A stretch of DNA of 64,000 bases, taken from assembly GCA_038502055.1 (NCBI GenBank), contig JAXRKN010000032.1, forward strand, positions 1-64,000. The letters run 5' to 3'. Below are positions 1 through 11,088 of the stretch, in pieces; the stretch's first letter is position 1, and each line of letters opens with the position of its first letter. Made by a program: the position numbers and the translations under genes. Source of the stretch: Tanytarsus gracilentus. Lineage: Eukaryota; Arthropoda; Insecta; Diptera; Chironomidae. The notes beneath the pieces were generated by a model that was not told where the DNA came from, did no database searches, and saw only the letters and a list, made by a program, of their open reading frames with translations.

Positions 1-133
1 CTTTAGCACGTGCTCGTCTCTACGTTATATTTAGTGAAGCTTTCAGTTAGTCTCGTGCGTAAAATAAAGGTGAAAATTAATTAATCACAAATTAGTCACT
101 TCATTGATTTTGAGTTACTGAAAAAGTCAATAT

Positions 134-1303
134 TGTAGCAGGATTTAATGCGATTCAGCATAAAAATGTAAAAAACACGAAAATTTTGTTTTTTTAAAAT
201 AAATGCTCTGCTACACAAAATAAAATAATGCCGCTGTTAAATAATTTTAATCGAAAATGCAGTTGACTCGATGACCAGTAAAGCATTCGATCATAAAACA
301 TGCGACATTCGATGAGTGGATAAACTTTGAGTCCAAAGCTCTAAGCTTGGAAATAATAATCTCAACAGTTTATCGGCGACGCAACTAACTCACGTACTGA
401 TGTAAAATTTTCGCACTCACTCAGCTTCACGACGGTTGATAGAGAGAATCCAAAGCAAATGCTTGGTCGTATTAAATCTCAACTATCAAATTTTTCAGTA
501 TATAAGACACGATCGAGTATATAGAGATCCAAAGCAAATGCTTGGAAATAAAATTCTCAACTATAAACGATTTTAAATATCCACACCTAGTGCACAATCC
601 AAAGCAACGGCTTGGTCATTAATAATAATGCAACTAAGTGCTCACAAAAAGACTCCAAAGTTAGACTTGGAAATGAAATTGTCTAATTGTGACGTTGACC
701 AACAAACAAAACAAAATAAAGGAAATAAAATGATCAGTTAACATACACTAAAGTGTGTTCCAGAGCATAAAGCTTGGACATGCATTAACTATCATTTAAA
801 TTTGGTCTTGTAATTTTAGCGCGAAAATATGTATATAATAGTTATATATATAAGAGAAATCAAAATGGCGAAAACACGCTAAAATTGGCGGGATTAGATT
901 TTTTAACTTAAAACGATGAAAATGATATCAAATTAACGGAAATAAGATAAATAAATATGAAAATTTGTCTTATATAATGAAATAAATAGTATTTTGGACT
1001 TCTCAAATGTCGTGAGTGCCTGAAATTAAAAATATCTACCAAATAAATAAATTCCAAGTGGACTTCTCGCTGACGAGTGCCGGAAAATTTGATGATAAAT
1101 GATGTATGTGGACTTCTCAAAGTCGATTTGAGTGCCGGAAATGATGAAATAAGTCAGTATAAAAGTTTAATTAAAATATTTTATTTGCGAGTATAAAATT
1201 GCGTCTGTACTGTTCAATGGATAGGATTCAACTAACTTCTTTCTCTCTATTCTCTCTCCACGTTTGGAGTTCAAAATAGGGTTCAATCTTCTATTCCGTT
1301 ACA
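134..1303 (-). repeat. LTR (3' LTR in element orientation)
   Basis: This 1170-bp terminal repeat is TG...CA bounded. It contains six copies of an inverted motif of the form TCCAAAGC-N4-GCTTGGA (near 332, 449, 528, 598, 653 and 759). It also has three copies of a GGACTTCTC...GAGTGCC motif (near 994, 1059 and 1109). A 70-aa ORF inside it is present in both LTRs, has no coding character and was not called. Confidence 0.88.
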
Positions 1304-1320
1304 TCTCTACTTTTTACTTT
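1304..1320 (-). other. Putative polypurine tract
   Basis: Directly before the downstream LTR, the minus strand reads as a purine-rich stretch ending AAAAAGTAGAGA, the expected position and composition of a plus-strand priming tract. Confidence 0.5.
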
Positions 1321-1384
1321 AAGAAAAAATTTAGTTCTATTAATTTTAGTAGAATTAATTTTTTCTTGAATAAGGATGGAATAA

Positions 1385-2623
1385 TTAAAGAATTAAGGAA
1401 AATGTTAAGAAATCAAGTATTATAAAAATAATGAAAAATTTTAAAATTTCCTCCGGTGGTCGAGTTGGGCTGAAATTTTGTAATTCATCCGGCTTCCTTC
1501 CGAAACGGGCGAATTGTTTAATTAATTCCTCAACTGGATCAGGTTGTACATGAGCTTCTTCGTCCATGTAACTCATTGATTTGTCATTTGTTGAAAAAGT
1601 AAATCCGTCCTTGATTTCATCTTCTTCAACTGTCTCAATTATTTCTTGACTGTCACATTGATTTTGTTCGTGATGGTCTTTAGAATCTGTCACATTAAAT
1701 GGGGTTTGTATTGTGTCCTCATCGAGCGCTGAATTAGCAACGTTATTTCTAACGATGTTTTCATCAATTTTCATTGAAATCTCCACCCACAGCGGTCCTG
1801 TCGCAATTTCTTCAATTTGATTGTCCTTTAAGTCCATAGTAGATTTCTCGGCCACCGACTTATCTAACTGAACTTTATGAGAAATTGTCTGATCACTGAC
1901 AGCTTGTGGTGTGTAAATGATTGAGTCCTTAGTTGATGTAGATGGACACTCAGTAAATGACATAATTGGTGAAATGGAATCGATCAATGACTTTTCAGCT
2001 TCATTAATGGAGAATAACAGTGAATTTACGTCTTCGATCGTCGCATAACCATCGTCCAAGGATGAATTTAATGGTACCTGCGAAAACAACTTTGAAGAAA
2101 AATTATTGTTAAACTCTAATGCATTTTGCACTGTCGAATCGAATTCTTCAAGTTGATTATTTAAACTATTATATAAATTCAACTCAGCTGTTGATAAATT
2201 CCAAAAATCATCCATCGAAGCGTAGTTAATTTCATTGAGGATTCCGATTTGAGTACACACAAAATTTAAACGTGCAATAGCGTCTCCTCCTTGTTCCTTC
2301 AATTTGCTTTCAAGAAGAGGAATTGCATTCGCCAATACATACAATGCAGCCTTAATGTTTACTCTGGCAAATGTGCACTCAGGGTATTGATTTTTCTGTA
2401 CCAGCTCAAAATCTTGTGAAAGCATCGCACGCATGTGAGAAGCTATTTTATCATCCTTGATATCGCATGATCCAGATAGTCCATGAGCCAGCATGGAGAA
2501 AACTTGTTGTTGTGAATTTAGATCATGCCAATTGATAAAATATTTAGGCAAAGGTCTCACAATGATTGTCGTTTTAGGTGCGAAAGAAACAATGATCTCC
2601 GTCTCCTTCGAATTGAAATCCAT
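1385..2623 (-). CDS. LTR-element ORF, unknown family (possibly Gag-like)
   Basis: The ORF has 412 codons and starts about 110 bp inside the element, just downstream of the putative primer-binding site. I do not recognise the family. The first ~240 residues look globular and helical, with regular Leu/Ile/Phe spacing. The middle (about 240-370) is acidic and Ser/Thr-rich and looks disordered. The last ~18 residues are strongly hydrophobic (FFIIFIILDF...), which could be a membrane anchor or a fortuitous extension toward the polypurine tract. There is no CCHC zinc knuckle, no D-T/S-G protease motif and no reverse-transcriptase motif. An intact long ORF between young LTRs suggests recent function. 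Alternatives are a divergent Gag or a captured host gene. Confidence 0.6.
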   Translation of the reverse strand: MDFNSKETEIIVSFAPKTTIIVRPLPKYFINWHDLNSQQQVFSMLAHGLSGSCDIKDDKIASHMRAMLSQDFELVQKNQYPECTFARVNIKAALYVLANAIPLLESKLKEQGGDAIARLNFVCTQIGILNEINYASMDDFWNLSTAELNLYNSLNNQLEEFDSTVQNALEFNNNFSSKLFSQVPLNSSLDDGYATIEDVNSLLFSINEAEKSLIDSISPIMSFTECPSTSTKDSIIYTPQAVSDQTISHKVQLDKSVAEKSTMDLKDNQIEEIATGPLWVEISMKIDENIVRNNVANSALDEDTIQTPFNVTDSKDHHEQNQCDSQEIIETVEEDEIKDGFTFSTNDKSMSYMDEEAHVQPDPVEELIKQFARFGRKPDELQNFSPTRPPEEILKFFIIFIILDFLTFSLIL

Positions 2624-2712
2624 GTCTAAGTTGTTTCATTAGGTTGGTCGCTGTTCGTAACATTAGCTGGTACTATCGTATTGATTTGAGATATTTTAAG
2701 GTGCTTGTTGTT

Positions 2713-2730
2713 CGATAAAGCAGAGCGCCA
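2713..2730 (-). other. Putative primer-binding site
   Basis: On the minus strand, three bases after the LTR end, the sequence reads TGGCGCTCTGC. TGGCGC is the usual start of retroelement primer-binding sites complementary to a tRNA 3' CCA end. I could not assign the primer tRNA. Confidence 0.5.
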
Positions 2731-2733
2731 ATA

Positions 2734-3902
2734 TGTAGCAGGATTTAATGCGATTCAGCATAAAAATGTAAAAAACACGAAAATTTTGTTTTTTAAAATA
2801 AATGCTCTGCTACACAAAATAAAATAATGCCGCTGTTAAATAATTTTAATCGAAAATGCAGTTGACTCGATGACCAGTAAAGCATTCGATCATAAAACAT
2901 GCGACATTCGATGAGTGGATAAACTTTGAGTCCAAAGCTCTAAGCTTGGAAATAATAATCTCAACAGTTTATCGGCGACGCAACTAACTCACGTACTGAT
3001 GTAAAATTTTCGCACTCACTCAGCTTCACGACGGTTGATAGAGAGAATCCAAAGCAAATGCTTGGTCGTATTAAATCTCAACTATCAAATTTTTCAGTAT
3101 ATAAGACACGATCGAGTATATAGAGATCCAAAGCAAATGCTTGGAAATAAAATTCTCAACTATAAACGATTTTAAATATCCACACCTAGTGCACAATCCA
3201 AAGCAACGGCTTGGTCATTAATAATAATGCAACTAAGTGCTCACAAAAAGACTCCAAAGTTAGACTTGGAAATGAAATTGTCTAATTGTGACGCCGACCA
3301 ACAAACAAAACAAAATAAAGGAAATAAAATGATCAGTTAACATACACTAAAGTGTGTTCCAGAGCATAAAGCTTGGACATGCATTAACTATCATTTAAAT
3401 TTGGTCTTGTAATTTTAGCGCGAAAATATGTATATAATAGTTATATATATAAGAGAAATCAAAATGGCGAAAACACGCTAAAATTGGCGGGATTAGATTT
3501 TTTAACTTAAAACGATGAAAATGATATCAAATTAACGGAAATAAGATAAATAAATATGAAAATTTGTCTTATATAATGAAATAAATAGTATTTTGGACTT
3601 CTCAAATGTCGTGAGTGCCTGAAATTAAAAATATCTACCAAATAAATAAATTCCAAGTGGACTTCTCGCTGACGAGTGCCGGAAAATTTGATGATAAATG
3701 ATGTATGTGGACTTCTCAAAGTCGATTTGAGTGCCGGAAATGATGAAATAAGTCAGTATAAAAGTTTAATTAAAATATTTTATTTGCGAGTATAAAATTG
3801 CGTCTGTACTGTTCAATGGATAGGATTCAACTAACTTCTTTCTCTCTATTCTCTCTCCACGTTTGGAGTTCAAAATAGGGTTCAATCTTCTATTCCGTTA
3901 CA
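2734..3902 (-). repeat. LTR (5' LTR in element orientation)
   Basis: This 1169-bp copy is nearly identical to the left LTR and carries the same hairpin-like motifs about 2.6 kb further on. Because the internal ORF runs on the minus strand, transcription should start in this copy. Confidence 0.88.
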
Positions 3903-5705
3903 ATATGCAATGTGGGAGCTAAGCCCTTTAGGACACTTGTTGCATAATTTATGAGCAACATCAACTCTCACTTTTTGATTAAATAATTTCGGTTAATGTG
4001 AATTTATTAAAAAAATTTATTTTATTTGAAAATTGCGCTTTCATCGCCCACATCCTGTTACATTCCTGTGCATATTTGCCGAAATCATAAAAAGTTAAAT
4101 TATTTCTTCTTCAAATATTTTTCATCATAAAAATGCGTTGATATCTTTTCAAAGACGCAGAAAAATCCACTTAAAATTTTGAGGTTTGAGAACTTTTTCA
4201 ATTTCGTTTATTTGAGCGATTGCGAAGAAATTTTTTGCCATCTTTTTGAAGCTTCTTTGAGGTAAAAGTTAGTAAATTAAAAAATTTATTTGATTAAAAA
4301 TGTTTTTAATTAAAATTCACGTGACGAAAAGAGGGAAGAGAATTTTTAATTAATCGCTTCGATAATTAATAATTTCATCAAAATTTGTTGCTAAAATTTC
4401 CTTACAATTAAAAATTTATTTTTTCATAGTCAAAAGTTACAAGCCAGAAACCACTTGAACTCTTTCTGTTGCAAATAAAAATTCTTTCTCTTTCGTATCC
4501 ACAACAACTTTACATTTCCTCTTCATTTCATTAAATGAAACATAAACTAACGAAGAACAAACACAAAATACGAAATTATGAAACAGCAAAATCTTTCTTA
4601 ACTCACTTGCACAAACTTTTTTCTCCCATCACAGATGGATGAACATGTTCATCTCTCTTTTTTTGCACACAAAATAAAACTTTCGCATCTTATATGAACT
4701 CTCTGTGTTGCTTCCTAATCGTTTCTAAAGCCCTCACTCTGGTATGAGCTGCATATACGTGTATTCAGATGTCATTCAGAACATCAGTGGTAAATGTGTT
4801 AAATTACTCTTGTCATCAGGACTTATGTGAGTTCATTTAAAATAAATTAAGCGATGCGATAGAAAAGTTTTGTGCAGGTTTGTATGTTCTGATGGAATAA
4901 TGAGAGGTCAAAAAACTTTTTTATGGTGAGCTTATGTAAAAGTTTCAAAATATTTTGTGATAAAAGTTTTGTTTTAATTTTTGCAGATTTGCAAATAAAT
5001 TTCAAAGCATTTTTGTAAAATATTTAATTGCATCCAATATCTTTATTTTACCTTCCTTAAAAGCGCTATTCAAGAGAATATTTTTAATTATTGAAGGTTG
5101 TCTATGAATCATTTGTTAAATTACGAAATCCTTTTTATTTATTACAACCTGCAGAATAATGATTTTTTTCAACTTTGAAAGTTAAAGTAGAAATTAAAAT
5201 TAAAAGTTTTTATGCTTTCAAAAAGTAACACGTATAATTAAAAATATGCGAAATTTCAAGCTCTCAAATCTCTAAATATTAATTATTGTCTTATTAATTT
5301 TCTTATTTACATTGCATTGTATGATCTACGAAAGACACCTAATTTATTTATTTTTTAAAAATCTCACAATTTAATTATGATTAAAAATTAAAACTCTCAA
5401 AGAGCTCAAATTCAAAGAATATCTTTTTAAAATAAAAGGGGTTATGTGGAAAAATAAATAATTTTTGATCTAAGGAATCAATCAGAAAGCGAAAATTTCT
5501 AAAAGAGGAAAGATATCAAATAATTAAAGCTAGATTATTGATATCATTTGGACTTGAAGTAAAAGGATAACTGTAAGTAAAATCACGATAAGCCTAAAAT
5601 ATAAAAATTTCAATACTTGTAACAGTGACAAAAAAATAATTGTTATGTTTGAAATTTTTTTTAATATTTACATAATTTTTTGATTAAATTTTTAATTATT
5701 TTTAG
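3903..5705. other. Gene-free AT-rich stretch
   Basis: I see no convincing coding region, RNA gene or repeat in this 1.8-kb stretch. It may hold promoter or 5' non-coding sequence of the orphan gene downstream, because the orphan's first coding exon is preceded by a splice-acceptor-like TTTTTAG. Confidence 0.4.
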
Positions 5706-8573
5706 ATGGGCGGATGTTTAAGAAAGCAACGAAGTTGCAAAGACGATGACGATGACGATGGTGGATACACACGAAAGCAAATTGGTTGCAAAGACGATGA
5801 CGGTGGCGGATATACTCGAAAGCAATGTAGTTGCACTTATGACGATGACGATGGTGGCGTGAGAATCTTGAAGATAATTCAAGAAGTTGTGCTAGAAGAT
5901 GTGAGTGTTTAGTGTTTATATTTATTAAACACGATATCGTTAAAAATTGCGAAAAAAACATCCATATTCAATAACTAAAGTTGTTCCAAATGAATATCAG
6001 AGATGTTTTTGTGCCTAGTTTGAAATTTAAAATTTGTTTTATTGAGTCGTTGAATTAGGATTTAAAATTGTCAAAAAATTGAAATTTTGATTGTAATTAA
6101 ATTAATAAACTGTTAGTAGCTTCATGAGCAACCTTAGTAATATAAAGTGAATATTGTATATTGTTTTGAAAGGCAATTTAATCATGAAAAGTGCACCGTT
6201 GGAAGATTTTTAAAAATTAAGGTTGTTTAGTTAGAAGATGTTGTACTACTGTTTAGCAGAGTGAGTCTGCATTTGGGGAAAAATAAATATGTTTACTTTT
6301 TTCTCACAAATAATTTTTTTAGCGTAACCCAACAAAGTTGTGGTAACGCTTATATACTCATCTTTCCGTCTGTCCGTCTGTTCCATCGAGATCTCAGCCC
6401 CTGAGCTACCTAGAGACTTCTAGTTTTCGCCAGATGGTAGCTCTTAGAATTTTTATTAGCCCATTTTAGGAATTTTTCGAGTCATGACCATAGGTCGTGC
6501 CATGGACGGCCACAATGTCCATTTTTCATACAAATTTTCTCTTATATGGCTTCATGGGTATCGTTGAAATCGTAATTTAACCAGGAATCGATTGGCATTG
6601 ATTCGTAATTTGACCAGAAATCGATTGACATAGATGATTTTTGAGGAATGTCCATCATGGACGGCCAGTCGTGCCACGGATAGCCTAAATGTCCATTTTT
6701 CAGAACTATGGCTTCATGTATGTCGTTAAACTCGTCTTTTGATGCCTAGTAGGATGGAATAAGTCCGAGGTACTTAGGACTTAGGTTATTAAAGCCTAGA
6801 GTCAAATATAGGTCGTAAAGTCAAATTTTCAAAATTATGTCCACTAAACTTATTTTTAATTTTTAACTGTTTGTATTAATGCACTCGAAAACTATTTTTT
6901 ATGCGCTCGATTTTCAAATACTGATCTGATGAGTTGGGTTACGCGGCAACACCCACGAGTGGGTTTTGAAACTTTTTTGTAATTTTATTTCCGAGTTGCA
7001 ACTCTTCGAAATCGAATTCAAACAGATCCTTTTTGTAGACAAAAATTTAGAGAAATAAAAGATCTTTTATCTATATAAACTTTCTAAAAAGTTAGCTTCG
7101 CAGATAGAGCCCAAACAAATAATTCTTAAAGTATTGTGTATTGTTTAAACTTTCCTTTAGTCCTCAACTTTTTTAAGTTCCATTGCCAATTTGTTAAATT
7201 TATCAAAACAACGTTAAAAAAAACTTTTTGCCTTGTCCGAGATCTTAAATTAAATTTTTAATAAAATGAAATATATTATCGAATTTAGTATCCAATGATT
7301 GCCTCAGTTTGAGACTAGTGACTTCAGCTATTGATCTTAAAAAATTTTAAGTTAAAAGTCGTCTCTTAATTTTGAATAGGATTGAATGACTCGAGTGAAA
7401 GATTTTTGAGAAACGAAGCACTTTTGATTGGGTTCCATCTAAACTTTAAATTTTTGATTTTTCAGCAACATTCGAGAAACTGTGCAACTGTATAAGAAGA
7501 GATTTAATTCGAAAGAAATAGATTTGTTTTGCTGTTTTTAGGGTGATGAAAAATTTTGTCAGATGCGGGAGTCCTTAGAGGAAAATATCTGCGAAAATTT
7601 TTTGGATCTTTTTAGTTTAGCAATTGCTTGTATATGGATGAAACATTGATTAAGATTGAAGAAGAAGAAAAGCAAGTGATTGTTAATGAGTTGAAAATAG
7701 TCTATTGTTAAATAATATTTAAATTTTGAGATAGTTGTTGAAACTTCAGGTTTAGTTGACTCAGCTCCTGATCTCCTGATCTCCACTTTTGCACTCCATG
7801 GGAATTGTTTAAATAAAAGAAAATAATTGAACATTATTGATGATATATGTTTAGATTGAATTTAATTTTAATTTGTCAATTATCTCGAAGAAATTCACTT
7901 TGAAAAAATTTTAACTTAGATAATCTCAGTGATTTGCGTTAAATTCTATAATAAAAGTGACAAATTCAAAATATTTTTATAAAATTTTCAAACTTGTAAT
8001 TTTTTTTCATGTTTTTGAGATGTTCTAAAGTGAATTTTAAAATATTTTTAGTTTGGCGGCTGTGTTCGACAGCATTTGTGTCTTGGTGTTGAAGAAGACG
8101 ATGGTGACGGGGCTTACATGCCGAAGGAGAGAGTCGGCTATGTTTTTGAAACATCTCTTGTTGATCTTGTCGGTTGTATGACCGTCAAGAAAACTCGAAT
8201 TTCAAAAAGCATTATTCGGGTTGATGGTAAAATGGACTTGGTTGAGTTCATTGGGAGCTTTATTATGCGTGCTCCAAATATTAATCTTATGCCAGAGCTT
8301 CTCTCTGTGCATTTGAAAAAATTGGAGTTTACTTTTGATATTATCGATTCATTCGAGTGGGATCGTAAACTTAACTTTCTTTTCCTTAAGTGGCGATACA
8401 AAAAGCCACAGCTATTTTTAAATGGCTTTTCTATTGATTTAAGTCCCACTTTAAATCAAGTTTTTACGAAATTTTCGGCTAAAATGGAAAGAGATATTAA
8501 ATATCTAATAATTCTAAAGTTCTTAAGCCTGACAGAATTTTTCAAAATTCCCAGTATTATGTATATTGAATGA
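5706..8573 (+). CDS. Orphan gene with tandem DDDDGGYTRKQ repeats
   Basis: The two exons are 5706-5900 and 8052-8573. The ATG directly follows an acceptor-like ATTTTTAG, so a 5' non-coding exon is likely. The donor is GAT|GTGAGT, the acceptor TTTTAG|TTTGGC, and the frame is kept, giving about 238 aa. Exon 1 contains three imperfect ~16-residue repeats of the type C-K-D(3-6)-GGYTRKQ. The start of exon 2 (FGGCVRQHLCL... then EEDDGDG) looks like a fourth, diverged unit, so the repeat spans the intron. The MGGC start with following basic residues could allow N-myristoylation and palmitoylation. The last ~150 residues have no family I recognise. The 2.15-kb intron carries a nested MITE. The gene could be young or lineage-specific, or the exons could be spurious. 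Confidence 0.4.
6321..6972. mobile_element. MITE-like element nested in an older repeat
   Basis: The element starts AGCGTAACCCAAC and ends with GTTGGGTTACGC plus a short GTGGGTTTTGAAAC tail, with T6 on both sides. The flanks (6180-6320 and 6979-7040) match the uninterrupted sequence at about 37905-38070, which acts as an empty site and fixes the ends. Internal motifs such as GTTGTGGTAACGCTTATAT and CCGTCTGTCCGTCTG recur at 18429-18673 and 39829-40232. No ORF is present. Confidence 0.65.
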
Positions 8574-8759
8574 ATCGATAAATCAATTGTAATTAAATTA
8601 ATTCCTTATGAATTAAAAATTATTTAAAACTAAAACAAAAAGCATGTTTTAAAATTATTATAGGGAACTTTAAAATTGTTGTGAGCTTAGGAAGAAACAT
8701 GCTATTTGTTAAATTTAATCATTTTATTATGTTTCAGGAAAATGCGCGTTTAGAATGCT

Positions 8760-10080
8760 TCCTTTAAATTTTTTTTATTTCGTTAGCATAATTTAATTAA
8801 ATTAATGCTAAATTAAGCATCGTAAACATACAAATATGTTTAGTAGTTAGGGAATTTTCATTTACAAGTAGATTTAGGGAATATTTTGATTTAAATTTTC
8901 GATAATTTTTAAAATTTTTTTTTTAATATTTAGAATTGTTTATTAAAAACAAGAAATATTTTTTCGCCCCGGCGTCATGCCCATTTTTTTTTTGATTTTA
9001 GTAAATTTTGATTTTTTCCTCTTATCTAAATTTTTAGTCGTTAGGGAATTTTCAATTAAGATTAGAGATAAAAGTTAGATTGCGAGAGCATAATTTAATT
9101 AAATTAATGCTAAATGAAGCATCTTAAACATAAAAATATGTTTAATAGTTAGGGAATTTTCATTTACTATAGTAGATTTAGGGAATATTTTGATTTAAAT
9201 TTTCGATAATTTTTAAAAAAAATTTTTTTATATTTAGAATTGTTTAAAAAAAACAAGAAATATTTTTTCGCCCCGGCGTCATGCCCGATTTTTTTTTGAT
9301 TTTAGTAAATTTAGATTTTTTCCCTTCTTTCAAAATTTTTAGTCGTTAGGGAATTCGCAATTAAGATTAGAGATAAAAAGTTAGGGATTTTTTCGAATTT
9401 TGAATTATTCTCAGTACATTTTTTGATAAAGTGTTGTTTGAATAATTTAAAATGCGAAAGAATGCTCAATTTTAGTAGGTTTTAAGTAGATTTAAGTCAT
9501 GTTTTAATAATTTTTTTTAAAAAATTTTTTTTATATCTAAATCGTTCTAAAAAAAACGAGAAATATTTTTTCGCCCCGGCGTCATGCCCATTTTTTTTTT
9601 TGATTTTAGTAAATTTAGATTTTTTCCCTTCTTTCAAAATTTTTAGTCGTTAGGGAATTCGCAATTAAGATTAGAGATAAAAATTAGGGATTTTTTCGAA
9701 TTTTGAATTATTCTCAGTACATTTTTTGATAAAGTGTTATTTGAATAATTTAAAATGCGAAAGAATGCTCAATTTTAGTAGGTTTTAAGTAGAATTAAGA
9801 AATATTATAATAATTTTTTTTAAAATTTTTTTTATATCTAGATCGGTGTAAAAAAAACAAGAAATATTTTTTCGCCCCGGCGTCATGCCCAATTTTTTTT
9901 TAATTTTAGTAAATTTTGATTTTTTCCCTTCTTTCAAAATTTTTAGTCGTTAGGAATTTTCAATTAATATTAGAGATAAAAGTTAGAGTTTTTTTCGAAT
10001 TTTGAATTATTCTCACTACATTTTTTGATAAAAAGTTATTTGAATAATTTAAAATGCGAAAGAATGCTCAATTTTGAGTG
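8760..10080. repeat. Four tandem copies of a ~303-bp repeat
   Basis: A GC-rich core CGCCCCGGCGTCATGCCC occurs at 8965, 9269, 9572 and 9873 (periods of 304, 303 and 301 bp). Each core sits in the same long A/T-rich context that includes GTCGTTAGGGAATT. The later copies are the most alike. The array ends exactly where the CTGCAG fold-back element begins. Confidence 0.8.
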
Positions 10081-10082
10081 TA

Positions 10083-11088
10083 GGTCACCCAGCCGACAGA
10101 AATTCTGCAGAAAATAAAGAAATTCTGCAGAAATTCTGATAAATTTTTTTGTAAATTTATTTCTACAGAAATTCTGCAGAATAAAATCTGCAGAAAAAAT
10201 AATCTGCAGAATTTCTGCAGAATAAAATAATATGATATAATTTTTTTTTTTATTTTTCATAGCCATCAAAAATTCTTAAGATTAAAACTTTTTTAAAAAA
10301 ATTTGATATCATTCGAAAGCTTAATAAAAAAGCAATTTTTGATACCCAGGTTGAAGAGGTGACCAAAGTTGTTCACCCACTTTTAATGGGTTAAAGATGA
10401 TTTAATGAAAAAAATATATGAAAATTAGCAACTGTCCTCCTCGAATATCAAGAAATAATAAATTAAAATAAATGGTTAATACATCGTTGGATTGCATTTT
10501 TAATTACGAGTTCAATTATATATCATTTATCAACATTGAATCGATATTTTTTATTTTAGCGACCTGAAAGAGCTGAAATTTTTGAATATTTTGAGAACAT
10601 TAGTGATTGTCCTACTCGAATATCAAGAACTACTTAACCGATCTCAATTATTAATATATCGTTGAATTCCAATTTTAATTACGAGTTCAATGACATATCA
10701 TTTATCAACATTGAACTCTTATTTCTCATTCTAGCGACCTTTTTTTAAAAAAGTTTTAATCTTAAGAATTTTTGATGGCTATGAAAAATAAAAAAAAATT
10801 ATATCATATTATTTTATTCTGCAGAATTTCTGCAGAATTTCTGCAGATTTTATTCTGCAGAATTTCTGTAGATTATTTTTTCTGCAGATTTTATTCTGCA
10901 GAATTTCTGCAGATCATTTTTTCTGCAGAATTTCTGCAGATTTTATTCTGCAGAATTTCTGTAGAAATAAATTTACAAAAAAAATTATCAGAATTTCTGC
11001 AGAATTTCTTTATTTTCTGCAGAATTTCTGTAGATTTTCTGCAGAATTTCTGTAGAATTTCTGCAGAATTTCTGTCGGCTAAGTGACC
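10083..11088. mobile_element. Fold-back element with CTGCAGAATTT terminal arrays
   Basis: The left arm (10083 to ~10297) and right arm (~10739-11088) are inverted copies. Both ends read GGTCAC..AGCCGACAG, followed by reiterated CTGCAGAATTT units, an A-rich stretch and GATGGCTATG/AATCTTAAG. The right arm has many more units than the left. The spacer contains two ~177-bp direct repeats starting near 10437 and 10612. Reading frames through the arms (for example 10772-11086) are products of the simple repeat and are not genes. Confidence 0.7.

Larger units (their letters stand above)
134..3902 (-). mobile_element. Non-autonomous LTR retrotransposon with a single ORF
   Basis: Two direct repeats, 134-1303 and 2734-3902, bound a 1.43-kb internal region. 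Each repeat starts TG and ends CA on both strands. The element is flanked by a 4-bp duplication ATAT (130-133 and 3903-3906). The repeats differ by only one T-tract length change and a TT/CC difference near 675/3275, so the insertion is recent. Read on the minus strand, a TGGCGC primer-binding-like site follows the right-hand LTR and a purine tract precedes the left-hand LTR, which gives the orientation. The interior encodes one 412-codon ORF. There is no room for reverse transcriptase, integrase or protease, so the element must be mobilised in trans (LARD/TRIM-like). A 4-bp TSD fits Gypsy-type integrases, but the parent family is not identifiable from this sequence alone. Confidence 0.88.

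Noticed and set aside
908..1120. 70-aa minus-strand ORF, repeated identically at 3507-3719
   Set aside because: It lies inside the LTRs and is duplicated only because the LTRs are. It is low complexity and has no coding character.
5692..5961. 89-aa minus-strand ORF over the orphan gene's first exon
   Set aside because: His/Arg-rich translation arises as the antisense of the GAT/GAC repeats; the plus-strand frame has matching splice sites.
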